Below, piece by piece: positions 12,240 to 22,967 of a stretch of 64,000 bases of DNA. The stretch lies in the NCBI GenBank assembly GCA_002749535.1, contig MZZL01000138.1, positions 186,001 through 250,000 on the forward strand, read 5' to 3'. Source of the DNA: Apophysomyces variabilis. Taxonomy: Eukaryota > Mucoromycota > Mucoromycetes > Mucorales > Mucoraceae. The position numbers were made by a program, and so were the translations under genes. The notes under the pieces are model-generated. The model was not told the origin of the DNA. It did no database searches and saw only the letters and a program-made list of their open reading frames with translations. How positions within the stretch are numbered: position 1 is the first letter of the stretch; each line of letters begins with the position of its first letter.

Positions 12240-13400
12240 GATAACAATAAGAGTCAAGCCCGTCGAACAACGTTTATTCACAGTTCATTAGGAAGATGGT
12301 AAGAATGCGCACGATGCGGACATCAGATATATCCGTCGCGATGGTCATCATAATCCTGGTAAGTTTTGAAAATGGTTGCCATTTATTAGTTTCCCAATTA
12401 GTGTTCAGCGAAATGCTGACGGATGAGAATTAGATGTGAAGAATGCGCATGATCAAAGACAAATGGATGACTTCTCGGAAAATCTGACCTACCTCGTCCT
12501 GGGTTATTTCGTTTTCGAGAAAGAAGAATATGGGCAGCATGCTGTGCGTCTTATTGACACCTTCCTATTGAATGAGGAGACGCGTATGAATCCCAATCTT
12601 AATTATGGCCAGGTCATTCGAGGAAAGAACAATCCCTCTGGCCTTGGTCGAGGCGAAGGGATTATTAGCACGCGAAGGTAAGTTATTGTGCCCTGGGTTT
12701 CAGCCTTGGCTGGGCTCCGCTTGGTCTTCTCGGCTAGAATAAAGAGATACGATCGTTTTTTTTTCTCTGATTATCTAGTCTCGCAAGAGTGGCCAATGTG
12801 CTTCCTTTGCTTGGATCCTTTGAACCTTATGCGAAGCTGAAAGAGCGCTTGCATGCATGGTTCCAAGAATATTTACACTGGCTACTCACAAGTCCAGTGA
12901 CGGCCAACGCCAAGAAAGCAATCCATAACATCCATTCTTGGTATGTTGTTCATATAACAGCCATACAAGGGTTTGTGGATAGCAGCCGTGTGCATAGTCA
13001 TTTGAGAGCTTTCTTTTCAGATATTTTACCCAAGCAGATTGATCGCCATACGGGAGATCAACCGCTCGAGAGCAGACGAACACGGCCATTACATTATCTC
13101 ATGTTTAATATGAAAGCGGTCATTTATCTTGCCGAGATGGGCCGGTCCATTGGGTTGGACTTTTACCATGAAAGCCCTCCTCTCATCCAGCTGGCTGTGG
13201 ACCATATCGCCCATCTAGCCAAACAGACAAATGAAGACGTGACAGGGTTCGTGCGGGAGATGGAGATTATAAGCCATGTCTACAGAGACCATCATCAAAT
13301 CTATGATCATTTCATACACGCTGCCCGCCACAGCCGCTTTGCAGAACATATCAGTGGCCCGAAGAACGCGCTTGCTCCATTATGGTCCTATAAGGCTTGA
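11552..13400 (+). CDS. Alginate-lyase-family (PF05426-like) protein, model interrupted by assembly duplication
   Basis: Using the second, continuous copy, exons 11921-12138, 12202-12214 (13 nt), 12292-12358, 12434-12677 and 12779-13400 join in phase to 387 residues; 11552-11845 is the duplicate of the first two exons. Joined motifs fit the alpha/alpha-toroid alginate lyase family: YIAASGDKRDFISYAPYWWP, RYIRRDGHHNP, ETRMNPNLNYGQVIRG, GRGEGIIST, and NIHSWYVV at the place of the catalytic Asn-His...Trp-Tyr motif. One Asn of the usual NNH is replaced (N-I-H). The family cleaves uronate polysaccharides by beta-elimination. Activity on alginate is unlikely to be the fungal role; polyuronates of the cell wall are a plausible target (inference). 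No signal peptide is visible with the chosen start, which is uncertain. It ends 491 bp before the glutaredoxin gene. Confidence 0.8.
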
Positions 13401-13891
13401 AGGCACCAAAGTAACTTGAAAATCAACTGCGGTTGTAGTCGTGTGAATTATTGTTCCAATTAAACCATTGTTGAATATCTCCTTTGTTTGATATGTTGCT
13501 TATTATTATGTCCAGGAAGCCATAAAAGCATAAGGATACTCTGGACTGCACATATTGGAGGGGGAAACCTGGTCAATGCTTTGTAAGAGTCGGTCGATAC
13601 ACTGCCCAGCTACTCTGCACTTTTTGTGTTTGGAATCTAATACACGGACTCTTCAATATATGGATTGTGCGTTTTGTAATAGTTAAAACTGATAAATCAT
13701 AGATACCTTTCTTTCTTTGCTAAAACGCAAAAACTTGGTTTAGTTTTGGGACTTCCGTTCTCTTCTCTCTTCGGTTTATCTATTCTACCGGATCTCTCAC
13801 GGCAAGTTCGCTGTCACTTACAAAAAAATTAGTCTTGGGTGCCCTTGGAACATTGGTCAGATCCTCCACTCATATAACACATACCAACAAA

Positions 13892-14577
13892 ATGAACTTT
13901 TTGCGTGCTGCCACCCGGACCGTAAGTAGAAACGAGGATACGAAGAAGAGGCGATGAGGAACTACAAAGAAGAATGAGCATAACATGTTCGCATTTAGAC
14001 TACCTTTTTGCGTCCTCAGTTCCAGGCCCGTGCTCTTCCATTCCAAGCTCGTTGGCTCTCTGATTCCCTCCGTAAGCAGTTGGATCAGGTAAATGAAACG
14101 AAAAGAATCGAAGCAAAGCAAAAAAAAAAAATTAGAAAAGCAAAACTGATCAATATTTTCTTTTTGTGTTATCTAGGCTATCAAGTCGAAAGATATCGTA
14201 TTGTTCATGAAGGGTACTCCTGATCAGCCTATGGTATTGTAAAAAGTCTATATCACAAAGGATTGACTTTCTCTAAACCTTGGTTTTCCTTTTTACAGTG
14301 TGGATTTAGTCGAGCAGCTGTTCAGATTATGCAAGTGCAGGGTGTGGATTTCGCCAATGTTCAGTCTTACAATGTGTTGGAGGATGAAGAACTGCGATCG
14401 GGCATTAAAGAATACTCGGAATGGCCCACTATTCCCCAGGTCTATATCAAGGGCGAGTTTATTGGAGGATGCGATATCTTGATGAACATGCACCAATCTG
14501 GAGATCTTGAGGATCTGTTGGTTAAGGAAGGCATTGTTCCCGCTGAATTGGAAGAGGAAAAGAGCGATAAACAATAA
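13892..14577 (+). CDS. GRX5: Mitochondrial monothiol glutaredoxin (Grx5-type)
   Basis: Four exons (13892-13921, 14020-14088, 14177-14233, 14299-14577) give 144 residues. The first 30 residues ([24 protein letters not shown]) are Arg-rich and lack acidic residues, as expected of a mitochondrial presequence. The glutaredoxin domain follows, with [19 protein letters not shown]; the active-site CGFS is at residues 53-56 and defines monothiol glutaredoxins. [19 protein letters not shown] carries the cis-Pro and the glutathione-binding GGCD. In mitochondria this protein hands [2Fe-2S] clusters from the Isu scaffold to target proteins, using glutathione as a ligand. Length and domain are complete. 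The last intron lies exactly before the CGFS cysteine. Confidence 0.95.
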
Positions 14578-14775
14578 AAATGAGCCAATTGTAAATTCTC
14601 TTACCATTGCAACGGACCAGTGATGCGATGTCTTTTTCTCTCATACCCCAATGTTTAACAAACCTATTTTCTTCAACGCCATGTGTGTAGCATTTGTTTG
14701 TGAGAGTATGAAGTCGAATTTTGATTCCTTTCTTTTTCTTTTTATTTGCTTTTGTTCTGCTATTCTTATATGGTA

Positions 14776-16421
14776 TCATAATCGATCTATTATATGATGC
14801 TTATGTCTCTGACCATCTTGGGAATAGCCTCCTGTACAAATCTGGATATTTTTAATCCAAGTGGATTGAAGACATTGTTTGATCGTCCAGCGGGTGGTGG
14901 AATCAGGATCGAACATGCCGTAGAGACATTCTTTTTCATCCTCATTACATTCGCTCAGCGGAATCCAGGTACGTGTGGGTCGTTGTTCAAGATACTCTAC
15001 AAACTTTGGATCCTGAGAACTTGCTTGAACAAAGGGAATACGTCTATAAAGAAGACAATGCCATGTCACCACGGCACTCCAAACATCGAGAGCTTTGCCA
15101 TCATAGCCTTCCTGACGATTGTCAGGAAAGAGTTCGGGTGGCCAATAAGGTTCAGACCCGCATTGACCATAAGATCGATGTGCTTTGTTATCAAAACAAG
15201 ATTGAACAACATCAGCCACGCCGAAATCAGTTATCTTGAGCACACCATCTGAAGTCATCACGAGGTTTTCCGGTTTGATATCACGATGGGCCACGCCGCA
15301 TTGGTGCATATGGTCGAGACCTAACAGGAGTTGCTTGAAGAGACAATCAATTTCCGCGTCGTTGAGATTGAAATCCTGCATGATCGTAAAGACATCACCA
15401 CCCGAACACTTCCAATATGAAGAAGAAGAAAATGACCATATTAATACAAAACTTGGTTTGTGTTTGTTTTTCTCTTTAGCAACGGGTAATTTACGTACAT
15501 ATTCCATCACAGTACACCAACGGTCTTTGTGATCTTTCAGGAGATCAAACACCTCGACAATGTGCTTGTGACGTAGTACCTTGCTGATGCAGAATTCGCT
15601 TGTCATCCGCTTGTGGTAGGCACGTTCCGTTTCATCTTTATCCCGCTTCCGATAGGCTTTGATGGCAATTGTTTTCTGCCCGTGCTTGCCCTTGATTTCC
15701 ATCAGCCGGATGATAGCCGTTGCACCATGGCCAATCACTCGACCTTTGCGGTAATCTCCATATTTATCTTGCAAAGTGGGTAGTCGGGGCTGAGATAACG
15801 GATCTTCCTCATCTTCCGTTTGTTTGTTGTGCAAAGTATTTGCAGCTGCATGCTGCGAGATGTGGCGCCTAATTTGTTGATACTGGGACAAGGCACGCTT
15901 CATACCGTTAAACACTGGTGATGGACCTGCCGTTTTATCGCTGTCGAAACTGTAAGCTGAATCGGGATGCAACTGCTGTGAGAAAGGAGGCTGTTTACGC
16001 TCATCATCGGTTGTTCCTGCGGCAACAAAAGCAGCTGCTAATGAACTAAACACGGCAGCAGCACCTATCGCTGCCGATGGTGGTGTTTCCGGCCCAGGTG
16101 AGGATGGCCTGGAAGAGATCGATAAGTTCGATAGGCGTCGAGTCAGGGAGGAGAAAACAGCATCGTTGTTGTCGTTGGTGAAGATGTCTCGAAAGCTCCT
16201 CTTACGACGGGGTTGACGGGGAGGAGAAAGTGTGATCGTTGGCTGTGAAGGACTGTGATAGTGTTTAATAACAGAAGAAGATTAGGATATATTGACACGT
16301 AGCAAGTCCACAACAAGGACAAACATAAAAGAAGGAAAAGCAAAGTTGTTCTCTATTACCCTAATGATACGTCATTTTCTAGTGAATAATCTTGAACAGT
16401 GATAATCGTTGTGGCCGTCAT
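14776..16421 (-). CDS. Ser/Thr protein kinase, Hal4/Sat4-Npr1 type
   Basis: Three exons (16421-16360, 16252-15499, 15408-14776) give 482 residues. The first 185 residues are Ser/Pro-rich and disordered. The kinase domain covers about 185-475: glycine loop IGHGATAII, catalytic Lys in TIAIKAYRKR, hinge VMEYCSGGDVF, catalytic loop HRDIKPENL, DFG in KITDFGVADV, and GSEPYWPPE at the APE position. The FRKR-like sequence after the Lys and the SEPYWPPE motif are typical of the fungal Hal4/Hal5/Npr1 group, which regulates potassium and nutrient transporters at the plasma membrane. The second intron (90 nt) has no stop and keeps frame, so retention would insert 30 residues at the hinge. The start is set by the first exon MTATTIITVQ, spliced to GPSQPTITL. 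Confidence 0.88.
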
Positions 16422-16719
16422 GGTAATTTTTTTAGGGATGCAGGGTGCTGGTTTAAGAAGGGTACAAAAAAAGAAAAAGAAAAAAATGAGAGAAAGAGAG
16501 AAGAGAGGGATTGAAAAGAAAGGGGGGAAACAGAGGGTTTATCAGTTTAAAGGGCACTTTTCAGTCTTGAATCAAGCAGGACGTACGAGTATCCATGTAA
16601 TGTTATCTCAGTCCAATGAGAGAATACTCGCTTATGCCCTTTTTTTTTCCCTTTCAATACAAACATGCAAAGCGGGCAACATAATTTTGTATTTGTACAT
16701 CACGTTCTTTTTCTGTCTT

Positions 16720-17270
16720 TTAATCAAATAGTTCTGGACATTTTTGTCCGTATTCCACCACCTTATTTGCCAGATCAAGATCTAGTAAGAGATTTGCTTT
16801 TCATTTAGCGGGGAAAGTCTTATCCTCACGAAACACTTCACCACATTAAAACACTTACCGAAGTTCTCTCCCAGATTACATGATTTGAACTCCATCACAC
16901 TAAAATCCTTCTCCACGCGCCCAATCACCTCGATAAACTTGGTCCCCCATTGATTTTCCTTGTTTAGGACGATTATTCGTAAATATGAGTATCACAATCT
17001 CGCTTCTTCGTCCTTCCTAGCAGTTAAGACAAGACAAACAAACTTACTCCATTTAACTTGACCAACACTTGCCCACCGTCAGAAGCTTGAATAACGGCTG
17101 TATCACCTGAAAACTAAAGACAAAAAGTGAATCCTCAGTTTTGTCTGTTCTACCCATGATCTTTTTCTTCTTTCGATGCGTACTGAAATCACTTTGCCAC
17201 AAATGCGTACTGTTTGGTCTACATATTTCTCGCGTAAGTTCGAGTTAATGCGTGGCGTTGGCTTCTCCAT
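16720..17270 (-). CDS. RPA3: Replication protein A small subunit (RPA3/Rpa14)
   Basis: Four exons (17270-17184, 17113-17048, 16958-16859, 16781-16720) give 104 residues, normal for this subunit. The chain is a single OB fold: MEKPTPRINSNL, then VRICGKVIS, DTAVIQASDGGQVLVKL, WGTKFIEVIGRVEKDFSVM, and VVEYGQKCPELF at the end. RPA3 is the structural subunit of the heterotrimeric single-strand DNA-binding complex used in replication, repair and recombination in the nucleus; its C-terminal helix joins the trimer core. It is transcribed in the same direction as the kinase, about 300 bp upstream of it. Nothing is unusual apart from a short first exon. Confidence 0.92.
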
Positions 17271-18837
17271 GGTGTTGTATGTATGAGATCGATGGAATTA
17301 TTGCGGGTCAGGAGGTAGGTCGTGGTTGGAAAATGAAATACGCGAAACGCGCAGTCGTTTCCCAACATCGGACGCGACCCTGACGTCAAAAGTCGGACTT
17401 TGGTACAGCGATCTTGTGAATAATGCAATTAACACAATCTCCCTTTGCTTTGGACAAAGGCACACAACGTTGATCAGATATCTGGTAGCTTATGTGAATT
17501 GAATGTTGTGTAAAGCGATCTTGTTGATATACAATAATAAGCCTAAGTGGCGGCGCATTTAGAGTGCACAAAACGTGAAATACAACCATTATACGCAAGT
17601 CTACCGAAAATCATACCAGGATAGAAATTATCGAATGCGCATGTTAAAGCACGCTATTTCAGGCGACTGGTTGATAAACCTTTATCTCCATTCCCCATAT
17701 GAAAGGCTAACTTGTCATAGTGGGGTTTATCTTAGTTGATCAGTGTATTCCCATGCTGTTTCTCCTGAACAGGAAATTGGGATCGACAAACAGTGACAAA
17801 ATACGCAGTTTTGCACAATTTGACAAAAAATAATAAACTACTCTTTTTTATTATTCTTGCTGACAACGTGGATCCATCATAAGGAATGGCAAAAAGAAAA
17901 ACCATCATTCTGGACTCTTTCCTTCTCAGTAAGTAACGCAAAACGGGAAAGAAATAGCAAGTAACCAAGGCGTAATAGTGAAATGACAAGGTGATGCTTT
18001 ATCCATACCGCAAAAATAAATAGCACAAGCATGATATGCAGCTATTGATGAGCTAACAACCTTTATTGCTTGTTTACATTGTTACTTTTCTAGAGTAAAA
18101 TCAACGACTGCCAACCATAGATTCTAAGATTGGATGCTTTGGGGCTCACACAAACAATATAAGCACGAAAGACTGTGTAAAGCATGACAGTAATTGATAG
18201 CCTCAATAGTGTGCTATAACTCAATGATCATAATAGAGGATAAGGAGAAGAAGGCCCCTATCGATGCAGCGTGCTTGCCGGCTGCGGTGTAGCATCATCA
18301 TGCTCTTCTGGTATCGCCACATATTACGACGCTTGAACTTGTTATCAAGCAGCTGCATGTAAGAGGTATCCATCAACATGGTATCACCCCCGATTTAAGC
18401 AGAAAATACAATACCTATTTGCTTTCGATAAGATCTTGCCTGTAGGAAGAGCAAATTTTGACTTTATGGGAGGACCAGATATATGCCGATCCGCGCACTC
18501 ACTCATGCTAGGAGTTCAGAAGACTTCGTCATCGGCAACATGTTCGTTATAATGAACAAACGGATGCTGTTTTAATATGTTGCAACATGTCTGGAAGAGT
18601 ACTTTGTTAGATGCGCACTTGGTCATGCAACGGCATTATCTGGCTGTAACACACACAAAGTATTTTCCAGTATCGAATAACGAGTACCGAAGGGTTATAA
18701 AGCTGCCCATACTAACATGCAAAACGCCATCGATATAACGCCTCTTCATTGAGGATGCCGTGTCAAGAAAAAAGCAATTCAAGTTGATGTGCATAAACCC
18801 CCTCTATAGCGGGCTCTTTCTTCTTTTTCTTCTACAG
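17271..18837. other. Gene-free stretch
   Basis: I see no supported gene. ORFs on the minus strand at 17386-17598 and 17732-17989 lack motifs or splice context. The sequence is of mixed composition with no obvious repeat. Confidence 0.4.
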
Positions 18838-19237
18838 TTACTTGGCTTTCTGACCATATTCCATGAACAATAAGAAAATAGTAATTGATAAAGGATCAAG
18901 TCTATCAGTTTTGTTCGTGGCTACTGTCAAGGCTGCTTTGATTCCACTTAGTGCTCCGTTCACCTCGCTAAAAGTTACCCCTTTCCCTTTGCCCCAACAC
19001 ATGTCCGAGGTTCTCCTATGCACATTCATCCTTGCTGCACTTTTAGTTGAAGAACCTTCCAAAATCAACCCTCTTTTTCTTGAACACTAAGACAAGCATA
19101 TCGCATATACGCATTTTCCTGGTTAAATTTTTCACAAAAAAAAAAAATCTTCTCCAATATCTCTGGCGCAGTGAGCTTGCATCGGTGAACAGTTCAGCTA
19201 TATCCAGCAGTTGCTGTGCCTTATATGCTTCGGGCAC
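18838..19237 (-). pseudogene. Possible degraded coding fragment, unknown family
   Basis: Two overlapping minus-strand frames look protein-like but cannot be joined cleanly. One (about 19237 downward) reads EAYKAQQLLDIAELFTDAS then runs into poly-T-encoded Phe. The other, ending at 18838, reads CWGKGKGVTFSEVNGALSG followed by IKAALTVATNKTDRLDPL and ends FLLFMEYGQKAK. I find no start exon with a promoter and no consistent phase across the 11-T tract. It may be a relic of a mobile-element gene or a real small gene disrupted by an indel. I do not recognise the family. Confidence 0.3.
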
Positions 19238-19523
19238 TGTATCATCGTTCTGTCTACGAACCCTAGCTGTGAATAATGGAGATAAACGTTCAGCTTTTAC
19301 TCAGCTTTCTTGTTTTGCTGTTTTGATAAAGTGAAAACGAACAGGATAGAAAATCAGGCGCATAGGTCAGCTCACTGATGCTAGCAATAACCGAAACGAC
19401 TTGGGGCACCACTTAAGTGGCTTAAATTGCGGTGTGCCAAAGGCCTTTTTTTTACTTTTAGTTTTACTTTTACTGTTTTGCTTTGCTCGGATATTTGAAC
19501 CTTTTCTCACACACTATTCGAAT

Positions 19524-20333
19524 ATGGCAGCTCCAGCACCGCAACCCCACCCAAACAAAGTTGCATTTCATGAAGGTGTTCGTTACATATTTGAGTCATG
19601 GACAGCATTGACGCTGGCGGTCGAACAGGATTGGGGTGGTGTCGAATCAGCCGAAAAGCGAGACTGGTTGATTGACACGATCGTCGACTACTTTGACAAA
19701 AGTAAATACAGGAAGAAGAAAAAACGGACCCAAATCATCGATTGAACGTGTTTTTGTTGATTGTAGTTGCTCTTCTATAGATGGAAAAAAGTTGGATATT
19801 GAAGATATCGAAGACATTTTGATACAGATCATGAATGATGAATTTCATACAATGCTCGAAGACGACTCAGCCTATCTGGTAAATAGAACCAGCAAATGGA
19901 ATAGATAGAACATACATACTATTCAATATGTCCAAATTTACCAATTATTCTCACTATGGTTTTCCTAAAAACAATAGGTCGCGAAACATACCGTAGATCT
20001 TTTCCACCAATGTATCAAAGGCAACTTAACTGAAGTCGAACGTCTCCGAGCAAAGCATCAAAGCCGCAGCCAGACAGCCGCTTCCAGTCGTGCCAAAAAG
20101 GAGGGAGATGATAGCAGCGATGAAGGTGAAGACGAAAATGACGATGACGATGAAGATGTAAGAAATAAAACTTATTGAGGGAAAAAACACAAAGTTGGCA
20201 ACAAGACACTGACATGGGATTGTGTGTTGGGGGGTTGTAGATGGAAATGGATGAGGATGCTGGACCTTCATCCAGACCACCACGCGGGCCGATAGTGGAT
20301 GAAGATGGATGGGAAACCGTTAGACGTAGATAG
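19524..20333 (+). CDS. TSR2: Pre-rRNA-processing protein TSR2
   Basis: Four exons (19524-19701, 19781-19878, 19978-20157, 20241-20333) give 182 residues. The N-terminal half has the TSR2 pattern: FHEGVRYIFESWTALTLAVEQ, WGGVESAEKRDWLIDTIVDYF, then LDIEDIEDILIQIMNDEFHT and the acidic, disordered C-terminus ending in the DEDGWETVRR motif of the family. TSR2 is the chaperone (escortin) that releases ribosomal protein eS26 from its importin and loads it on pre-40S particles. The upstream frame is open to 19401, but the ATG at 19524 begins the alignable protein and follows a T-rich promoter. The gene converges on the PARP-finger gene, with stops 49 bp apart. Confidence 0.93.
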
Positions 20334-20382
20334 AGTTCAAAAAGAAAATGGAAAGTAACGATGTATATGTATAAACAAATTC

Positions 20383-21105
20383 TTATTTTTGCAAACTGGC
20401 CTGGATCTCTTTAGTGATCGACTCCAGCTCTTGCTGGTCTCGTAACGATGGCAATGCTTTCATTGTCGTGGTAGCAGGGACCTTCTTGGTTACTTTCTTC
20501 TTGTCCTTTGCTGCTTTTAGCTTCTTCTTCGTTTTCTTCTCGGTCGTCTTTTTGGCCTTTTTGCTATTCGATGGTAAGCCTGTCAAACCAGAAGTCATGT
20601 CTATGTCTTCAATATTTTCTTCGTGCTTTGTTGCTGTTTGCTCCTCTTGTTCTCGGTCGTTTTCCACGGCGACTGGGGGCCTTACGGTCAACCAAGATGC
20701 ATTTAAACCTTGCTTGACGACCATTTAAACTTTGCTTTGATCCTGTGATCATCGTCAAGTCAATGATAAAGAGAAAGCTATCTATACGAAAGACTACCTT
20801 TTCTGACAGGGAAGGATATCCTCTGAATTGTTCAATGGGTATTTGTGTCAACAGCTGGGGCACTGTCGGATCCATCAAATCAATAAATTGGAATAACGCA
20901 AGTTATCTTCGTCTTTACCTTTCCAACACTTGAAATGCCACCATGTATGTTTTGCGAGATTCTTCTTTTCCTTTTTACTTTTTCGGAAGATCGAACCTGC
21001 ACGGAGTGATCTATGTGGGATAGGTTTGCCGCATTCCTCACATTTGCTGAATTGCCTTGCATATTCAATGCAGTAGGTGGTGATTCCTTCAACAGGATCT
21101 GACAT
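20383..21105 (-). CDS. PARP-type zinc-finger protein, with alternative C-termini
   Basis: Exon 1 is 21105-20919 and exon 2 is 20862-20798. They encode a PARP-type finger: TTYCIEYARQFSKCEECGKP, IPHRSLRAGSIF, then HTWWHFKCW as the C-x2-C...H-x5-C ligands, and VPQLLTQIPIEQFRGYPSL. Such fingers recognise DNA breaks or ends. Exon 3 has two candidate acceptors. CACAG at 20744-20743 gives DQSKV and a stop at 20727-20725 (89 residues). CAAG at 20714-20713 skips that stop and adds a 109-residue Lys-rich coiled tail ending at 20383 (193 residues). DQSKV resembles the normal continuation of PARP-finger proteins, while the long tail has protein-like composition, so both may be used. The function of this small fungal family is unknown; the nearest idea is a nuclear DNA-binding protein like fission-yeast Hpz1 (from memory). 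Confidence 0.75.
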
Positions 21106-21578
21106 TCTTGACGGCTGCGAAAAAAAAAGTTGCCTTTACAGAAGCCACGGACACCATAGTATCAGCCCGCTTTTCTTTCCTACGTGGCTTGTGGCGAGTC
21201 TACCGTGCACTGCACTAGAAAAAAAAAAGATACATAAAAGTCCATTAATTGTTCACAGCATATATGTGGCGTTGCAGTGGTAGCAAAGATAAAAAGAAAA
21301 AACTTTTAGTTGCTGTATATCCATTTCATGCAAAAAGTAATATGACTAAAACAAAAAGAAAATAAATGTTTAAACATCGGACAATCCATGTCAGAGAGGT
21401 TATATGACATTCAATGAGCGCTCGCGCGTCAGTGCAGAAAAACATTATGTAAAAAGGGGGCGAATTAAGGTTTAAAAAAGAAAAAAAGGGGGGAATGGAT
21501 AACTTAAGGAAAAGATTCGTCATTTACAAACAGATGGGTAAGTGGAAAGGTGGAAAAGAAAAAAGAGAATAAAAAGGA
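21106..21578. other. Intergenic region
   Basis: This contains the promoter of the PARP-finger gene and the 3' end of the palmitoyltransferase gene, both on the minus strand. Several A-rich tracts, no gene. Confidence 0.4.
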
Positions 21579-22967
21579 TTACTGAGAGGATATATTCATC
21601 TCATATTGTTCCGGTGTTGACGCTCGTACATGGGGGTCTACTAAAGTGGAAGTGGATGCAAAGGTCATCACGGAACCTGGTGTGTTCGGCATGATCAAAG
21701 AAGTGGATTTCTTTAATCGAAGTGTACTAGGTTTGGTTCGTATACGTTCTGGTTCGATGACGGATACGCGTTTGGGTATGGAGACTGTAGGATTTGGTAA
21801 AGGTGGGGGTACTGCTGCCGTCGTTGAGGTCATGATGCTACGCAGGGTTTCATGAGAGTAACTCGAAAGCCTTTGGGGCAGATCATCCTCAAGGTCATCT
21901 TCCTGCTCCTCATAGACATGTTTCGCATTGATTGGGAAATCGAGACCAGTGCCGATCATGCGTTGGGGCCAGAACCACCATAAGGGCTGGGGTCCAAGTA
22001 CGGTTCGAAGATTATTCATCATGCCATGATCATAAGGATATTTAACGTTCTGTATCTTGCCCATACTTCTCATTGTTAGTGATCGACCTTTTTCCCAGCC
22101 TTCGATCGTTGTCGTGTTGGTTGTCACGCAATACACGTGGTATCCACTCAATATCCCCACCGCCACCATCACCAGGGCGCTCAGGGCATAATTGATGGAC
22201 AAGAAAACGACTTCAATGACCGACGGCCGAATACCATTCTGCGGGAAAATTAAAAAAATTAGAGAAATCATTCGATCCTTTGACTCTCTCTACCCAAAGG
22301 TAAAATTACAAAGAAAATAAAAAAGAAAGGGGCAGTGCTCAACTTACATGGCGTAATTCCCACACCATCTGAGCTAGTCTGCAACTCAGGAGAACAAAGA
22401 GATAAATGGTCCCAATATCGACGTAGAACAGGAAACGTAGGAAATGGCCATAATTGGCGAAACCGACACAATTATTGATCCAAGGACAATGATGATCCAT
22501 TTTTAATACGCATCTACCACACGCTCGACAATGATGCGTCCGTGGTGGTTTGTAATTGTTGCATGTTTTACAAAAGCGTGGTGCATGAGTGGATCGTTTG
22601 ACTTCGACATGTATATGTTGTTCGGGCATCTAGATAGATAGATACAGATATATATTTGAATAGACGTCTTATGAGATAATGGATATAGAGAATAAAGAGG
22701 TTGCACGTCAAGATATGAAAAGAAATGTTTGTTCTGTACCCAATTTTTAGGAACCGAGCCAGGCTCTGTCAGACATGTCAAGGCATAATTGATGTAAATG
22801 AGGATGACAAAGACATTGAATGGGAGAAGAACCGCGACAGTATGCAGAGTGGGACCACCCAAGAAATGCCAAAGGACGAATATTTGTGACGTGTAAGCAA
22901 CGAACGTTATTAAAATGATCACCGAGGCAACGATACATTGCCCTTGTCGCTCTTTCAAGGTCGTCAT
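21579..22967 (-). CDS. DHHC palmitoyltransferase, PFA4-like
   Basis: Three exons (22967-22740, 22629-22348, 22238-21579) give 389 residues. Two membrane segments at about 12-62, then the cysteine-rich domain: [48 protein letters not shown]. The catalytic DHHC is at residues 121-124. Two more membrane segments follow ([14 protein letters not shown] and [19 protein letters not shown]), then the TTIE-like motif NTTTIEGWE. The cytosolic tail is Ser/Thr/Pro-rich and disordered. The enzyme S-acylates cysteines of membrane proteins from palmitoyl-CoA. The N-terminal architecture fits PFA4, the ER enzyme that palmitoylates chitin synthase in yeast; this ortholog call is likely but not certain. An A/G-rich block at 22980-23160 lies just upstream. 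Confidence 0.9.
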
